Assembly (NCBI RefSeq): GCF_042662225.1
Contig: NZ_JBHSYQ010000003.1
Location: 806,001-870,000 of the forward strand
Length of the DNA: 64,000 bases
Direction of reading: 5' to 3'
Source of the DNA: Nibribacter roseus
GTDB lineage: Bacteria; Bacteroidota; Bacteroidia; Cytophagales; Hymenobacteraceae
Below the pieces are notes generated by a model. It saw nothing but the letters and a program-made list of their open reading frames with translations, was not told where the DNA came from and made no database searches. Of the stretch, positions 33,534-41,495 are shown piece by piece. Positions within the stretch are counted from its first letter, which is position 1; every line of letters begins with the position of its first letter. The position numbers and the translations under genes were made by a program.

Positions 33534-33951
33534 GCCAGGCTTTTAACTGATATCTACCTTTCCGAGCAATTTTCTGCCTCTGTACCAACAAAGCGGAACC
33601 ACATAAATCATGCTCATGCCCAATATCAGCGGTGGAACCTGTTTTTACCACGCCGATGTTGCCAAAGAAATAGCCTGCTGTTGACATTTTTGCCCTCCCC
33701 AATCGCTATTGTCTAGAGATAATTCTGCGGGGCAGGGTTTGTTAACATCAAATGAAAAAGTGCGGCGGCTAAGGTGCTTTGAATAAGTTGTTCAAAGATG
33801 ATCAAAGAAACACTGGCAATTGAGGCACTTAACCCACTAATAAGGCGTTACCATACCAGAGCTTCAGCAAAATTTGCTCGGCTACATTCTTCTAAAAGGC
33901 CTTTTCCTTTAAAAGAAGAGGTATTCTAGACGAAAGAACCGAAAGCAATCT
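33534..33951. other. 418-nt spacer inside the STAS array with a pseudogene remnant
   Basis: Between type A copy 2 and type B copy 2. The left third holds the DedA-like remnant described separately. The rest (33690-33950) has no frame I can support. A short hairpin-like CTTCTAAAAGG/CCTTTAAAAGAAG lies near 33889-33918. Confidence 0.6.
33543..33687 (-). pseudogene. remnant of a DedA (VTT domain) membrane protein, C-terminal part, frameshifted
   Basis: On the reverse strand 33687 downward reads (M)STAGYFFGNIGVVKTG, very like the AGYFFGNIPVVK segment near the end of DedA family proteins. A shift of one frame then gives PLILGMSMIYVVPLCWYRGRK LLGKVDIS and a stop (33543-33545), which resembles the last DedA helix. 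The upstream 150 residues expected of a whole gene are missing. It looks like the decayed tail of a gene displaced during rearrangement of the STAS array. The match is from memory, not a search. Confidence 0.5.
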
Positions 33952-34347
33952 ATGATCATCTCACATAAAATATTGCATCTAGAGTACGATCCTACCCGGG
34001 ATATACTGTTTGTAGAGTGGCCTAACTTTAACCAGTATGCTCTGCCTGAGCTGCACTACATTTTAGACAGTTTAGTAGAAACCATCCGGAATTACGATAT
34101 CTCAAACCTGCTGGTAGATGCCCGTAACACAGTAGTGGCCATAAATACCCAGCAGTATGAGGAAATCTCTGGCCAGTTTGCCAAAGCATTAGTCTCCACA
34201 AGGCTTAAGAAGCTGGCAAGAATAGTGACAGACAGCACTGTGCGGGAAAAGCAGGTGCAGAACTTTGGAAAGCAAGCCAACTTCTCGTTTGAGATACAAA
34301 GCTTTGCTTCTCAAGAGGAAGCCATGGCTTGGTTTGACTTCGAATAG
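33952..34347 (+). CDS. STAS-like small protein, type B copy 2
   Basis: A 131-residue paralogue of the gene at 32690. Conserved landmarks are MIISHKILHLEYDPTRDILF, VEWPNFNQYALPELHYILDS, LVETIRNYDISNLLVDARNT and the ending EEAMAWFDFE. It is separated from the rest of the array by the 418-nt spacer with the pseudogene. It ends 30 nt before a long palindromic terminator. Confidence 0.78.
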   Translation: MIISHKILHLEYDPTRDILFVEWPNFNQYALPELHYILDSLVETIRNYDISNLLVDARNTVVAINTQQYEEISGQFAKALVSTRLKKLARIVTDSTVREKQVQNFGKQANFSFEIQSFASQEEAMAWFDFE

Positions 34348-34377
34348 ACACAAAGAAATGCTTTGGGTTATTTATAG

Positions 34378-34437
34378 CCCACAATATAAAAGCGAGGCCC
34401 ACCTTAATAAAGGTGGGCCTCGCTTTTATATTGTGGG
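34378..34437. terminator. 60-nt perfect-arm palindrome, bidirectional terminator
   Basis: Arms of 28 nt (34378-34405 and 34410-34437) are exact reverse complements around AATA. The inner stem has AGCGAGGCCCACC/GGTGGGCCTCGCT flanked by an AT-rich outer stem. It lies between the convergent STAS-like and YebC genes, directly next to PAL36 copy 12. Confidence 0.9.
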
Positions 34438-34438
34438 T

Positions 34439-34474
34439 GTTTTTAGGCTTGTTTCTAAAAATCAGGCTAAAAAC
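34439..34474. repeat. PAL36 copy 12
   Basis: Arms GTTTTTAGGCTTG and CAGGCTAAAAAC with centre TTTCTAAAAA. It begins 2 nt after the long palindrome and ends 4 nt before the YebC stop codon, so two hairpins lie side by side. Confidence 0.8.
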
Positions 34475-34477
34475 GCT

Positions 34478-35209
34478 TTATTCCGCTTCTTGGTCTTCTT
34501 TCATATTGTGAAAGACAGCTTGTACGTCATCATCTTCCTCTAAGCGGTCAAGCAGTTTCATCATGTCTTCCTGCTGCTCTGGTGTCAGTTCTTTTAAGAC
34601 AGTTGGGTAGCGTTGTAGCTCAGAGCTTTTTACGTTGAGTCCACGCTCTTCTAATGCTTTCTGCATAGCACCGAAGTCAGTGAAAGAGGTCTGAATAATG
34701 ATTTCGTTTTCTTCTTCGTCTTTGTCAATGCTCTCCAGGCCAAAATCAATCAGGTCCAGCTCCAGTTCTTCCATGTCCAGACCTTCGGCATCTAAGTGGA
34801 AAACGCCTTTGCGCTCAAAGATAAAGTCAAACTGGCCGGTGCGGCCTAACTCGCCGCCGGTGCGGTTAAAGTGCATGCGCACGTTGGCCACGGTACGGTT
34901 CACGTTATCGGTGGCGGTTTCTACCAATACCGCTACGCCATGGGGGCCGTAACCTTCATATACTACTTCAGAATAATCGGCTTCCTCTTTGCCTTGAGCA
35001 CGTTTTATGGCGGCCTCTACGCGGTCTTTGGGCATGTTAACCCCTTTGGCGTTCTGGATGCACACGCGCAGACGGGCGTTAGAGTCGGGGTCTGGGCCTC
35101 CGGATTTAACGGCCATCACAATCTCTTTCCCTATGCGGGTGAACTGCTTGGACATCATGTCCCAGCGTTTCATTTTCCGGGCTTTCCGGAACTCAAATGC
35201 TCTTCCCAT
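34478..35209 (-). CDS. YebC/PmpR (TACO1) family protein
   Basis: A 243-residue cytosolic protein. MGRAFEFRKARKMKRWDMMS, FTRIGKEIVMAVKSGGPDPDSNARLR, AKGVNMPKDRVEAAIKRAQG and YEGYGPHGVAVLVETATDN are diagnostic. The family is annotated as transcriptional regulators, and more recent work links members to translation of polyproline stretches. The acidic C-terminus (EQQEDMMKLLDRLEEDDDVQ) is normal. It is transcribed toward the STAS array and shares the terminator pair. Confidence 0.95.
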   Translation of the reverse strand: MGRAFEFRKARKMKRWDMMSKQFTRIGKEIVMAVKSGGPDPDSNARLRVCIQNAKGVNMPKDRVEAAIKRAQGKEEADYSEVVYEGYGPHGVAVLVETATDNVNRTVANVRMHFNRTGGELGRTGQFDFIFERKGVFHLDAEGLDMEELELDLIDFGLESIDKDEEENEIIIQTSFTDFGAMQKALEERGLNVKSSELQRYPTVLKELTPEQQEDMMKLLDRLEEDDDVQAVFHNMKEDQEAE

Positions 35210-35382
35210 GCGGTTTTATCTAAAACGATTAACGCAAATATCGGGAAAAACGGCGGATGCCCCAACAGGGTTTGATTCCTTCTGCAGAATTTTATTCCTT
35301 GGAACAGAGCAGAAAAAGAAGGTGTGGAAATTTCGGAAGACAGCCCAAGACCAGTTACAATTATCCTGGATTCTACAAGCTA

Positions 35383-35415
35383 CTGGCGCAAGCATCTGCA
35401 TGTGTCTGCACGCAT
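35383..35415. repeat. family B repeat, degenerate left arm of composite 3
   Basis: CTGGCGCAAGCATCTGCATG then TGTCTGCACGCATT. It aligns with the composite 2 left arm including its GTCCGCACGCATT extension, with about five changes. Confidence 0.6.
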
Positions 35416-35457
35416 TGTGCCATCTGTTTTTGCTTTATCCGCCGTCGTTCCGCTGCC

Positions 35458-35481
35458 CTTGTTGGTGTTATCACCAACAAG
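35458..35481. repeat. perfect hairpin in the YebC-SDR spacer
   Basis: CTTGTTGGTG and CACCAACAAG around TTAT. It lies between the two family B arms of composite 3, where composites 1 and 2 have PAL36. No T-run follows, so a terminator role is not obvious. Confidence 0.6.
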
Positions 35482-35651
35482 TAAAACTGCGAATCAAGCT
35501 GTAACATTGTCTTTTCTTTCAACTGCCTAGTAGTGCTGATAAAGTAGCATTATTACCATTTGGGCTGTTTTTTCGCTTATTTGTAATAATACTAACAAGG
35601 GCAGAAAAGGGGTGGAGCCATATGGATTGCCTCTAATCAGATACGCGTTCA

Positions 35652-35675
35652 GACACAAGCGGACGCTTGCGCCAG
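35652..35675. repeat. family B repeat, right arm of composite 3
   Basis: GACACAAGCGGACGCTTGCG followed by CCAG, identical to the core of the right arm at 58065-58090. It lies 237 nt from its degenerate partner. Confidence 0.75.
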
Positions 35676-35754
35676 TAATCAAAATGGGTGTGGCCAATAG
35701 AAATCAGGCGTGAAGATAAAAGGAAGAAATGCGGCTCCTCTCATTTCTAATTTC

Positions 35755-36612
35755 TCAAACGTGTTCAGCCAGATAATCCTCTAGCCGTAGCTTTCCTTTC
35801 ACTGGAGCTACGCAGTCAGATTGGGTTACATTTACAAAAAACGAGGCTTTTTCGTAGAGAGATCTGTTGACCAGCCACACCAAGGGTAACACCGATGCTG
35901 CCACCCAATACGGAATTATCTTTACTTTTCCCCAGCGTTTTACACTTTTGCCAACCAGCTTCACCAATTCCAATCGTGAGTAAGAAACTGGTCCTCCTAG
36001 TTCAATAATTGTTTCGGGTTGGGTGAGGGAGGCAACGCATGCTTCTGCTACCTCATGCTCATGAATTGGGTTAGTGAGGCAGTCGCCGGGGCCTACAGAA
36101 GCTAACTTGCCTTTGCGGGCCATGGGTAGCAAATTAAGAAAGGCAGAAAAGAGAGCCGGTGGTTTTACAATAGTGGCCGGAATGTCACTTTGTTGCAGTG
36201 CTTGAGCAAAGTCTTCATGTGCCTTAAAATAGGCTACGTTTAGGTGCTTTTCCCCACTGAAAGCAGCTACATATACAAATTTCTTCACTTTCCCGTAGGC
36301 CTGAGCCAGGTGCAGAATGTTCAGGTTGCCCTTGAAGTCAACCTCATGAAAAGTGGTTTTGCTACGGTCAGAAAGGCTCAGGCTTTTACCCAATGCCGAG
36401 ATAATATAGGAAACTCCCTCAAGCAAGGAAGGGCTGAGGGTGGCGGCGTTGGTAGGGTCACAAATCACCACCTCATCCACCGACGGCTTGAGCTGCTCGG
36501 CTTTCAAGGCCGTACGGGCCGTGGCACGTACATGGTATTTCTGTTGCCTAAGCACCTCCAGAATACAGGAGCCCAGGCAGCCGGTGCCGCCTAATACAAG
36601 TACAGTTTCCAT
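35755..36612 (-). CDS. NAD(P)H-binding protein, atypical SDR
   Basis: A 285-residue Rossmann-fold protein. VLGGTGCLGSCILEVLRQQ (5-23) is the nucleotide-binding GxxGxxG motif, followed by HVRATARTALKAEQ for the adenine-phosphate side. YIISALGKSLSLSDR and FVYVAAFSGEKHLNVAYFKA hold the usual later strands, and ELGGPVSYSRLELVKLVGK is typical of NmrA/atypical SDR5 proteins. The catalytic YxxxK is not clear. It could be a sugar- or NAD-binding regulator or reductase; the substrate is unknown. A TAGGTTTG element (complement 36648-36655) precedes it. Confidence 0.82.
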   Translation of the reverse strand: METVLVLGGTGCLGSCILEVLRQQKYHVRATARTALKAEQLKPSVDEVVICDPTNAATLSPSLLEGVSYIISALGKSLSLSDRSKTTFHEVDFKGNLNILHLAQAYGKVKKFVYVAAFSGEKHLNVAYFKAHEDFAQALQQSDIPATIVKPPALFSAFLNLLPMARKGKLASVGPGDCLTNPIHEHEVAEACVASLTQPETIIELGGPVSYSRLELVKLVGKSVKRWGKVKIIPYWVAASVLPLVWLVNRSLYEKASFFVNVTQSDCVAPVKGKLRLEDYLAEHV

Positions 36613-36647
36613 AAGATTATAGAATAATGCGGGGGAACAGAATTCTG

Positions 36648-36682
36648 CAAACCTAATCTACTGCTTTTTAGCTTTTTATCAA
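36648..36682 (-). promoter_or_regulatory. putative promoter of the atypical SDR gene
   Basis: On the reverse strand a TTG (complement 36680-36682) is followed after 24 nt by TAGGTTTG (complement 36648-36655), 35 nt before the ATG. The spacer is slightly long for TTG/TAnnTTTG. Confidence 0.4.
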
Positions 36683-36860
36683 ACTATTCAAGAATGAATT
36701 AGAAAAAACTTATTGAATAGAAGTTATGCTTGCATATTAGTTAATACAATAGCTGCTGTGGGATAATAATTTTTATTGCTTCTGGGGGAGAAAGTGCAGA
36801 GCTTCCGGCTTTAAAAAAGTACTGTATGAACAGGTGCAAAAAATCAGGAACTAAAAAGCT

Positions 36861-36896
36861 GTTTTGGGCTTATTTTTCATAAAATAGGCTCAAAAC
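36861..36896. repeat. PAL36 copy 13
   Basis: Arms GTTTTGGGCTTA and TAGGCTCAAAAC around TTTTTCATAAAA. The outer pairing extends to AAGCTGTTTT/AAAACAGCTT (36857-36900). It lies 16 nt beyond the symporter stop codon and is a good terminator candidate there. Confidence 0.8.
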
Positions 36897-36916
36897 AGCT
36901 TTGCAGAAGGTGTAAT

Positions 36917-38209
36917 CTAATTTTCGGGTGGCAATAGCTGCCCTTCGCCATTGGCAACAATGGTGGCGACGGCGGCATCACCGGTTACGTTGATAATGGT
37001 GCGACACATATCTAAGAGGCGGTCAACGGCAAAAATAAGTGCAATTCCCTCAATAGGAATGTTGGCTTGTTGCAGCACTATTACCAGCATAACTGTTCCG
37101 GCTCCGGGAACGGCGGCAGTACCTATAGAGGCCAGCGTGGCGGTAAGCACAATACCTAACTGTGCCGCCAAATCTAACTGCATACCAAAGGCCTGGGCAA
37201 TGAATACCGCCGCTACTGCCTGATAAAGGCTGGTGCCGTCCATGTTCACGGTGGCGCCCAAAGGCAACACAAAACTGGCCACCTCTTTAGAAACGCCCAA
37301 ATTTTTCTCTGCGCACTCCATGGTGACCGGTAGGGTAGCGGCGCTGGAACTGGTGGAGAATGCCAGCATGTGCGCCGGAAACATACCTCGCAAAAAAGTA
37401 CCGTAAGATTGTTTGGTAAACAGAGAAACTGCTAGCGGATACACAATAAACATCATGGCGGCTAAACCTGCTATCACCACAACCGAATAATATCCAAGCA
37501 CTGCCAGTAATTCTACTGCCTGACCCGGGCTATCTCCGGCAAAGTCTACCACCAAACCAGCCAGCAAGGCAAACACACCAATAGGCGAAAAGCGCATAAT
37601 CAGATCCACCATTTTCAGGATCACTTCATTGGTGCCATCAAAAAAGGCAAAAACCGGCGCGGCTCGGTCGGGCGGAATCATGACCAAGGCAATCCCGAAC
37701 AGCAAGGCAAAAAAGATGATTTGCAGCATTTGGGTGTTGTTAGTCAAGGAGCCGAAAATATTGGTAGGCACCATGTCTTCCAGAAACCGCAATGGCCCCG
37801 CTTCCTGCACTTGCTGGGCGGTTTGGGCACGTTCATTCGCAGTAGAGGCAAACTGCTCTTTAAACTCGTTTCGTTTTTCCTCAGAGAAAGAGTGGCCAGG
37901 TTTAAAAACATTCACGAACACTAACCCAATGGAAACAGCAATAACTGTAGTGGTAAGATAAATGGCCACCGCTTTAGTGCCAATGCGCGAGAGTTTAGAA
38001 ACATCGCTCAGGCTAGAGACACCCTGAATCAAAGAAACCAATACCAGCGGTACGGCTATGAGTTTAAGTAAATTAAGGAAGATGGTGCCAAAGGGCTTTA
38101 TCCAGTCTAAGGTGAAATCATTTAGGCCTAAGACGCTTGCCAGTAAGCCCCAAATCACGCCCAAAGCCATGCCAATTAGAATCTTCCAGTGTAATGCCAT
38201 TTTCCTCAT
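36917..38209 (-). CDS. dicarboxylate/amino acid:cation symporter (DAACS family)
   Basis: A 430-residue inner-membrane carrier of the GltP/DctA type that couples Na+ or H+ to uptake of C4-dicarboxylates, glutamate or aspartate. Family signatures are AFSTSSSAATLPVTMECAEK (the Ser-rich re-entrant loop HP1, about 275-294), PLGATVNMDGTSLYQAVAAV (TM7 with NMDGT, about 310-329) and VPGAGTVMLVIVLQ (HP2). Eight membrane segments are visible. It lies 200 nt downstream of, and on the same strand as, the RidA gene; a role in recovering acids formed by aromatic catabolism is possible but speculative. Confidence 0.94.
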   Translation of the reverse strand: MRKMALHWKILIGMALGVIWGLLASVLGLNDFTLDWIKPFGTIFLNLLKLIAVPLVLVSLIQGVSSLSDVSKLSRIGTKAVAIYLTTTVIAVSIGLVFVNVFKPGHSFSEEKRNEFKEQFASTANERAQTAQQVQEAGPLRFLEDMVPTNIFGSLTNNTQMLQIIFFALLFGIALVMIPPDRAAPVFAFFDGTNEVILKMVDLIMRFSPIGVFALLAGLVVDFAGDSPGQAVELLAVLGYYSVVVIAGLAAMMFIVYPLAVSLFTKQSYGTFLRGMFPAHMLAFSTSSSAATLPVTMECAEKNLGVSKEVASFVLPLGATVNMDGTSLYQAVAAVFIAQAFGMQLDLAAQLGIVLTATLASIGTAAVPGAGTVMLVIVLQQANIPIEGIALIFAVDRLLDMCRTIINVTGDAAVATIVANGEGQLLPPEN

Positions 38210-38357
38210 AGTTCGAAATATATGGAAAATAGCCGCAAACTTTGTAAGATAGCTGCTAAAACCTGCTGTGCGTCTCCTGAGTCTCTTTTAGAAATCTAAG
38301 AGCGGGCTGTCTGCTTTTTCCTTTATTCGGTGAAAAGCAGGGGAGCCCCCACTCTCT

Positions 38358-38392
38358 GTTTTGGGCAAGTTTTTAAAAACTAGGCCGAAAAC
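38358..38392. repeat. PAL36 copy 14, 35 nt
   Basis: Arms CTGTTTTGGGCA and TAGGCCGAAAACAG around a TTTTTAAAAA centre one base shorter than usual. It lies just beyond the RidA stop codon, between RidA and the symporter gene. Confidence 0.65.
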
Positions 38393-38404
38393 AGGCGCCA
38401 GAAT

Positions 38405-38797
38405 TTATGGGCAGTAGGCGCTAACTTCAATCTCCACCAGTAGTGCTGGGTCAATCAATGCTTTCACTTCCACCATGGTGGTGGCTGGTCTTATCTGCCC
38501 GAAGAATTCGCCGTGGGCGCGGCCAATTTCCTCCCACTGGCTGATGTCGGTCACAAACATGCGGGTGCGCGTAACATGCTCTAAACTGGCTCCGGCTTCC
38601 TGCAGTACCTTCTCTATTTTCTGCAGAATACACTTGGTTTGAGCATAGGCATCTCCAGCGCCAACTACTTGGCCATTTTCTACGGCAGTAGTGCCGGCTA
38701 CTTCAATGATGGGCCCTACTTTTACGGCTCTGGAATAACCTACAGTGCCCTCCCAAGGGGCGCCTGACGAGAAAAGCTGACGGTTTGGTGCAGACAT
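38405..38797 (-). CDS. RidA family protein, candidate 2-aminomuconate deaminase
   Basis: A 130-residue protein of the YjgF/YER057c/UK114 (RidA) family, which hydrolyses enamine/imine intermediates. TRTRMFVTDISQWEEIGRAH (with the ligand-binding Arg region near 73-92) and ALLVEIEVSAYCP (with Glu about 124) are typical. The Pseudomonas aminomuconate deaminase of the 2-nitrobenzoate pathway belongs to this superfamily. Next to ACMS decarboxylase and kynureninase, this gene is a good candidate for that step; a general RidA role is equally possible. It is divergent from the decarboxylase gene. Confidence 0.9.
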   Translation of the reverse strand: MSAPNRQLFSSGAPWEGTVGYSRAVKVGPIIEVAGTTAVENGQVVGAGDAYAQTKCILQKIEKVLQEAGASLEHVTRTRMFVTDISQWEEIGRAHGEFFGQIRPATTMVEVKALIDPALLVEIEVSAYCP

Positions 38798-38903
38798 AGC
38801 AAGAGTGAAAAAAAATGTACGGCAATAGTACTTAGCTGCGAAGAACTTTCCTGCGCCTGTTGATAAAAATTTTTCACAAAACTGTATGAGCTGATAGAAA
38901 TCC

Positions 38904-38939
38904 GTTTTAGGCTTACTTTCTTAAAAAGAGGGCGAAAAC
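38904..38939. repeat. PAL36 copy 15
   Basis: Arms GTTTTAGGCTTA and GAGGGCGAAAAC around CTTTCTTAAAAAG; inner pairing is partial. It lies in the divergent spacer between the RidA gene and the decarboxylase gene. Confidence 0.7.
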
Positions 38940-39061
38940 AGAAAAGGCGGCTAGCGGTTAATTAATTATTACTTCTGCCGGCTGCATAAAAAGAACCGTA
39001 ACAAGTGGGTAGATTTTCTTATTTTGAGCCTCGGTTACTACTGTTTGTTCGTATAGTCCTC

Positions 39062-40117
39062 ATGAATCTGCCGCTTAAGATAGACATCCACACGCACATC
39101 TTGCCTGAGAAATGGCCAGACTTGCAGGAACGATACGGGTACGGCGGCTTTATACGGCTGGAGCACCACAAGCCCTGCTGCGCCCGCATGATGAAAGACG
39201 ACCGCTTTTTCCGTGAGATTCAGAGTAACAGCTGGGACCCGCAGGTGCGCATGCACGATTGCGACCAACATGGGGTGCAGGTACAGGTGCTGAGTACAGT
39301 GCCGGTCATGTTCAGCTACTGGGCCAAGCCCGAGCACACCTGGGACCTCTCCAAAATTCTGAACGACCATATTGCTGGCGTAGTAGCTGATTTTCCGCAC
39401 CGCTTTGTGGGGTTGGGCACTTTGCCTATGCAAGACACTGATCTGGCAATAAAGGAGCTGGAGCGCTGCATGAAAGAACTGGGGCTGGCAGGCGTACAGA
39501 TAGGCTCCAACATCAATGACACCAACCTAGACGACCCCTCGTTGTTTCCAATTTTTGAGGCGGCCCAAGATTTAGGAGCCAGCATTTTTGTGCATCCCTG
39601 GGATATGATAGGCGAAAAGAAAATGCGGAAATTCTGGCTGCCTTGGCTTGTTGGTATGCCAGCTGAAACCTCCCGTGCCATCTGTTCGCTAATTTTTGGC
39701 GGAGTGCTGCGCCGTCTGCCCAACCTGCGCCTGGCCTTTGCTCACGGGGGCGGTTCCTTCCCGTTTACGTTGGGTCGTATTCAGCATGGCTTTGATGTAC
39801 GTCCTGATTTGTGCGCCGTAGACAATCCTGTTGCCCCGGAAGAGTACATTGGCAAGTTCTGGATTGACTCCCTTGTACACTGCCCCAACACCCTTGATTT
39901 TGTGGTGAAGCAGTTTGGCGCCGACAAGGTGGCACTGGGTTCTGATTATCCGTTCCCGTTGGGAGAGCTTGAGCCAGGCAAACTGATCGAATCAATGGAT
40001 TACTCGCCTGAATTGAAGGAAATGCTGCTGAGCGGTTCGGCACTGGGGTGGTTAGGTATGGAGAAGGAGCGGTTTATGCACCATTATTTATCGGCTCACG
40101 AGTCAAAAAAAAAGTAA
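39062..40117 (+). CDS. 2-amino-3-carboxymuconate-6-semialdehyde decarboxylase (ACMSD)
   Basis: Zinc amidohydrolase-fold enzyme that decarboxylates ACMS to 2-aminomuconate semialdehyde. The 351 residues have the metal motif KIDIHTHILPEKWPDL (His10, His12), the third ligand in FVHPWDMIGEKKM (about 178), HGGGSFPFTLGRIQHGF with the catalytic His, and the metal-binding Asp in LGSDYPFPLGE (about 295). It matches the bacterial ACMSD family closely. I start at the ATG at 39062 because the family begins with the hydrophobic strand after it. kynU follows after 24 nt, probably in the same transcript. Confidence 0.96.
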   Translation: MNLPLKIDIHTHILPEKWPDLQERYGYGGFIRLEHHKPCCARMMKDDRFFREIQSNSWDPQVRMHDCDQHGVQVQVLSTVPVMFSYWAKPEHTWDLSKILNDHIAGVVADFPHRFVGLGTLPMQDTDLAIKELERCMKELGLAGVQIGSNINDTNLDDPSLFPIFEAAQDLGASIFVHPWDMIGEKKMRKFWLPWLVGMPAETSRAICSLIFGGVLRRLPNLRLAFAHGGGSFPFTLGRIQHGFDVRPDLCAVDNPVAPEEYIGKFWIDSLVHCPNTLDFVVKQFGADKVALGSDYPFPLGELEPGKLIESMDYSPELKEMLLSGSALGWLGMEKERFMHHYLSAHESKKK

Positions 40118-40165
40118 CAACTAAAAAATAATTTTTCTGCCGTGGCAGAAGCAACTTACTACAGA

Positions 40166-41437
40166 ATGTCTTTCCAAAATACCCTTGCCTACGCACAAGA
40201 AAGAGACCATGATGATGCCCTTCGCTACTACCGCGAACATTTTCACATACCTAAGCACCAAGGCAAAGACACCGTGTACCTCTGCGGAAATTCTTTAGGT
40301 CTGCAGCCCAAAGCCGCAAGAGCGGCAATAGAGGAAGAAATGGAGAAATGGGCTGAACTAGGCGTGGAAGGTCATTTTAAAGGCGATGATCCTTGGTTTA
40401 CCTTCCATAAAACACTGGCAGAACCTACCGCCAAGCTGGTAGGAGCCAAACCCAGTGAAGTGGTAGTTATGAACCAACTCACCGTGAACCTGCACCTCAT
40501 GCTTGTTTCTTTTTACAGGCCGCAGGGCAGGCGCTATAAAATCTTAACCGAGGCCGGTGCTTTTCCCTCAGACCAATATGCCCTGGAAACGCAGGTGAAA
40601 TTCCATGGCTACACTCCCGAAGACGCCATTATTGAAGTAACTCCGCGTGCTGGTGAGCAGACTTGGCGCACTGAAGATATTCTGCAAACCATCAGGGACA
40701 ACGGCGATGAAATTGCGCTGGTGCTCATGAGCGGCGTGCATTACTATACTGGGCAAGTATTTGACATGGCCGCCATCACCCAGGCTGCGCATGAGGTAGG
40801 GGCTGTCTGCGGGTTTGATTTAGCGCATGCCGCCGGTAATGTGGTGTTGCGCCTGCATGATTGGGATGTGGATTTTGCCGTTTGGTGTACCTATAAATAT
40901 CTAAATTCCGGCCCTGGTGGCACCTCCGGGGTATTCGTGCACGAGCGTCATTCCAACAAACCTGACCTGCCACGCTTCGCTGGTTGGTGGGGGTATGACC
41001 AGGAAGAGCGCTTCCAGATGAAGAAAGGCTTTATTCCCATGGCTGGGGCTGATGGCTGGCAACTATCCAACTCCCAAATACTGCCCATGGCCGTACACCG
41101 CGCCTCTTTGCAGATGTTCGATGAAGCGGGCATGGAGGCGTTACGCGCCAAGAGCGAGGGCTTAACAGGTTATCTGGAGTTCCTGATTAATAGCTTGAAT
41201 CAGCCCAAAGAAGATCTGGAGATAATTACTCCATCTGAACCTTCGGCACGTGGCTGTCAGTTGTCCTTGCTGGTGAACCGTAACGGGAGGCAGCTGTTTG
41301 AAACCCTTATGGCTAACGGCTTTATTTTAGATTGGCGCGAGCCCAATGTCATTAGAGTAGCGCCAACGCCGCTCTACAACACTTTTGAAGATGTATACCG
41401 CTTCGGGCAATTTTTAGAAGCGCATTTTAGAAGATAA
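40166..41437 (+). CDS. kynU: kynureninase
   Basis: PLP enzyme that cleaves 3-hydroxykynurenine (or kynurenine) to 3-hydroxyanthranilate (or anthranilate) and alanine. It has DTVYLCGNSLGLQPKAARAA, VVVMNQLTVNLHLMLVSFYR (cofactor-binding), and the PLP lysine in WCTYKYLNSGPGGTSGVFVH (about residue 244). About 423 residues is normal. The ATG at 40166 fits the family N-terminus MSFQNTLAYAQERD; a GTG at 40142 would add eight residues. Together with the upstream decarboxylase it forms the core of the catabolic operon here. Confidence 0.96.
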   Translation: MSFQNTLAYAQERDHDDALRYYREHFHIPKHQGKDTVYLCGNSLGLQPKAARAAIEEEMEKWAELGVEGHFKGDDPWFTFHKTLAEPTAKLVGAKPSEVVVMNQLTVNLHLMLVSFYRPQGRRYKILTEAGAFPSDQYALETQVKFHGYTPEDAIIEVTPRAGEQTWRTEDILQTIRDNGDEIALVLMSGVHYYTGQVFDMAAITQAAHEVGAVCGFDLAHAAGNVVLRLHDWDVDFAVWCTYKYLNSGPGGTSGVFVHERHSNKPDLPRFAGWWGYDQEERFQMKKGFIPMAGADGWQLSNSQILPMAVHRASLQMFDEAGMEALRAKSEGLTGYLEFLINSLNQPKEDLEIITPSEPSARGCQLSLLVNRNGRQLFETLMANGFILDWREPNVIRVAPTPLYNTFEDVYRFGQFLEAHFRR

Positions 41438-41445
41438 AAGATCTT

Positions 41446-41481
41446 GTTTTAGGCTTGTTTTCTGAAAAACAGGCCTAAAAC
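41446..41481. repeat. PAL36 copy 16, close to consensus
   Basis: Arms GTTTTAGGCTTG and CAGGCCTAAAAC around TTTTCTGAAAAA, with one mismatch. It stands between convergent kynU and MscS genes, 8 nt after the kynU stop codon and 14 nt from the other stop codon. Confidence 0.85.
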
Positions 41482-41495
41482 AGTGCCCTTAGTTC

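Larger units (their letters stand above)
35210..35754. other. 545-nt gene-free spacer with decayed repeats
   Basis: No supported gene. It contains a degenerate family B arm (35383-35415), an exact CTTGTTGGTG/CACCAACAAG hairpin (35458-35481) and an intact inverted family B arm (35652-35675). A possible PAL36 remnant (GGGCTGTTTTTTCGC) is near 35561. Confidence 0.7.
36613..36916. other. 304-nt AT-rich spacer
   Basis: Between the atypical SDR gene and the symporter gene, both on the reverse strand. It contains the probable SDR promoter on the right side of 36612 and PAL36 copy 13. The middle (36690-36850) shows nothing I can name. Confidence 0.6.
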
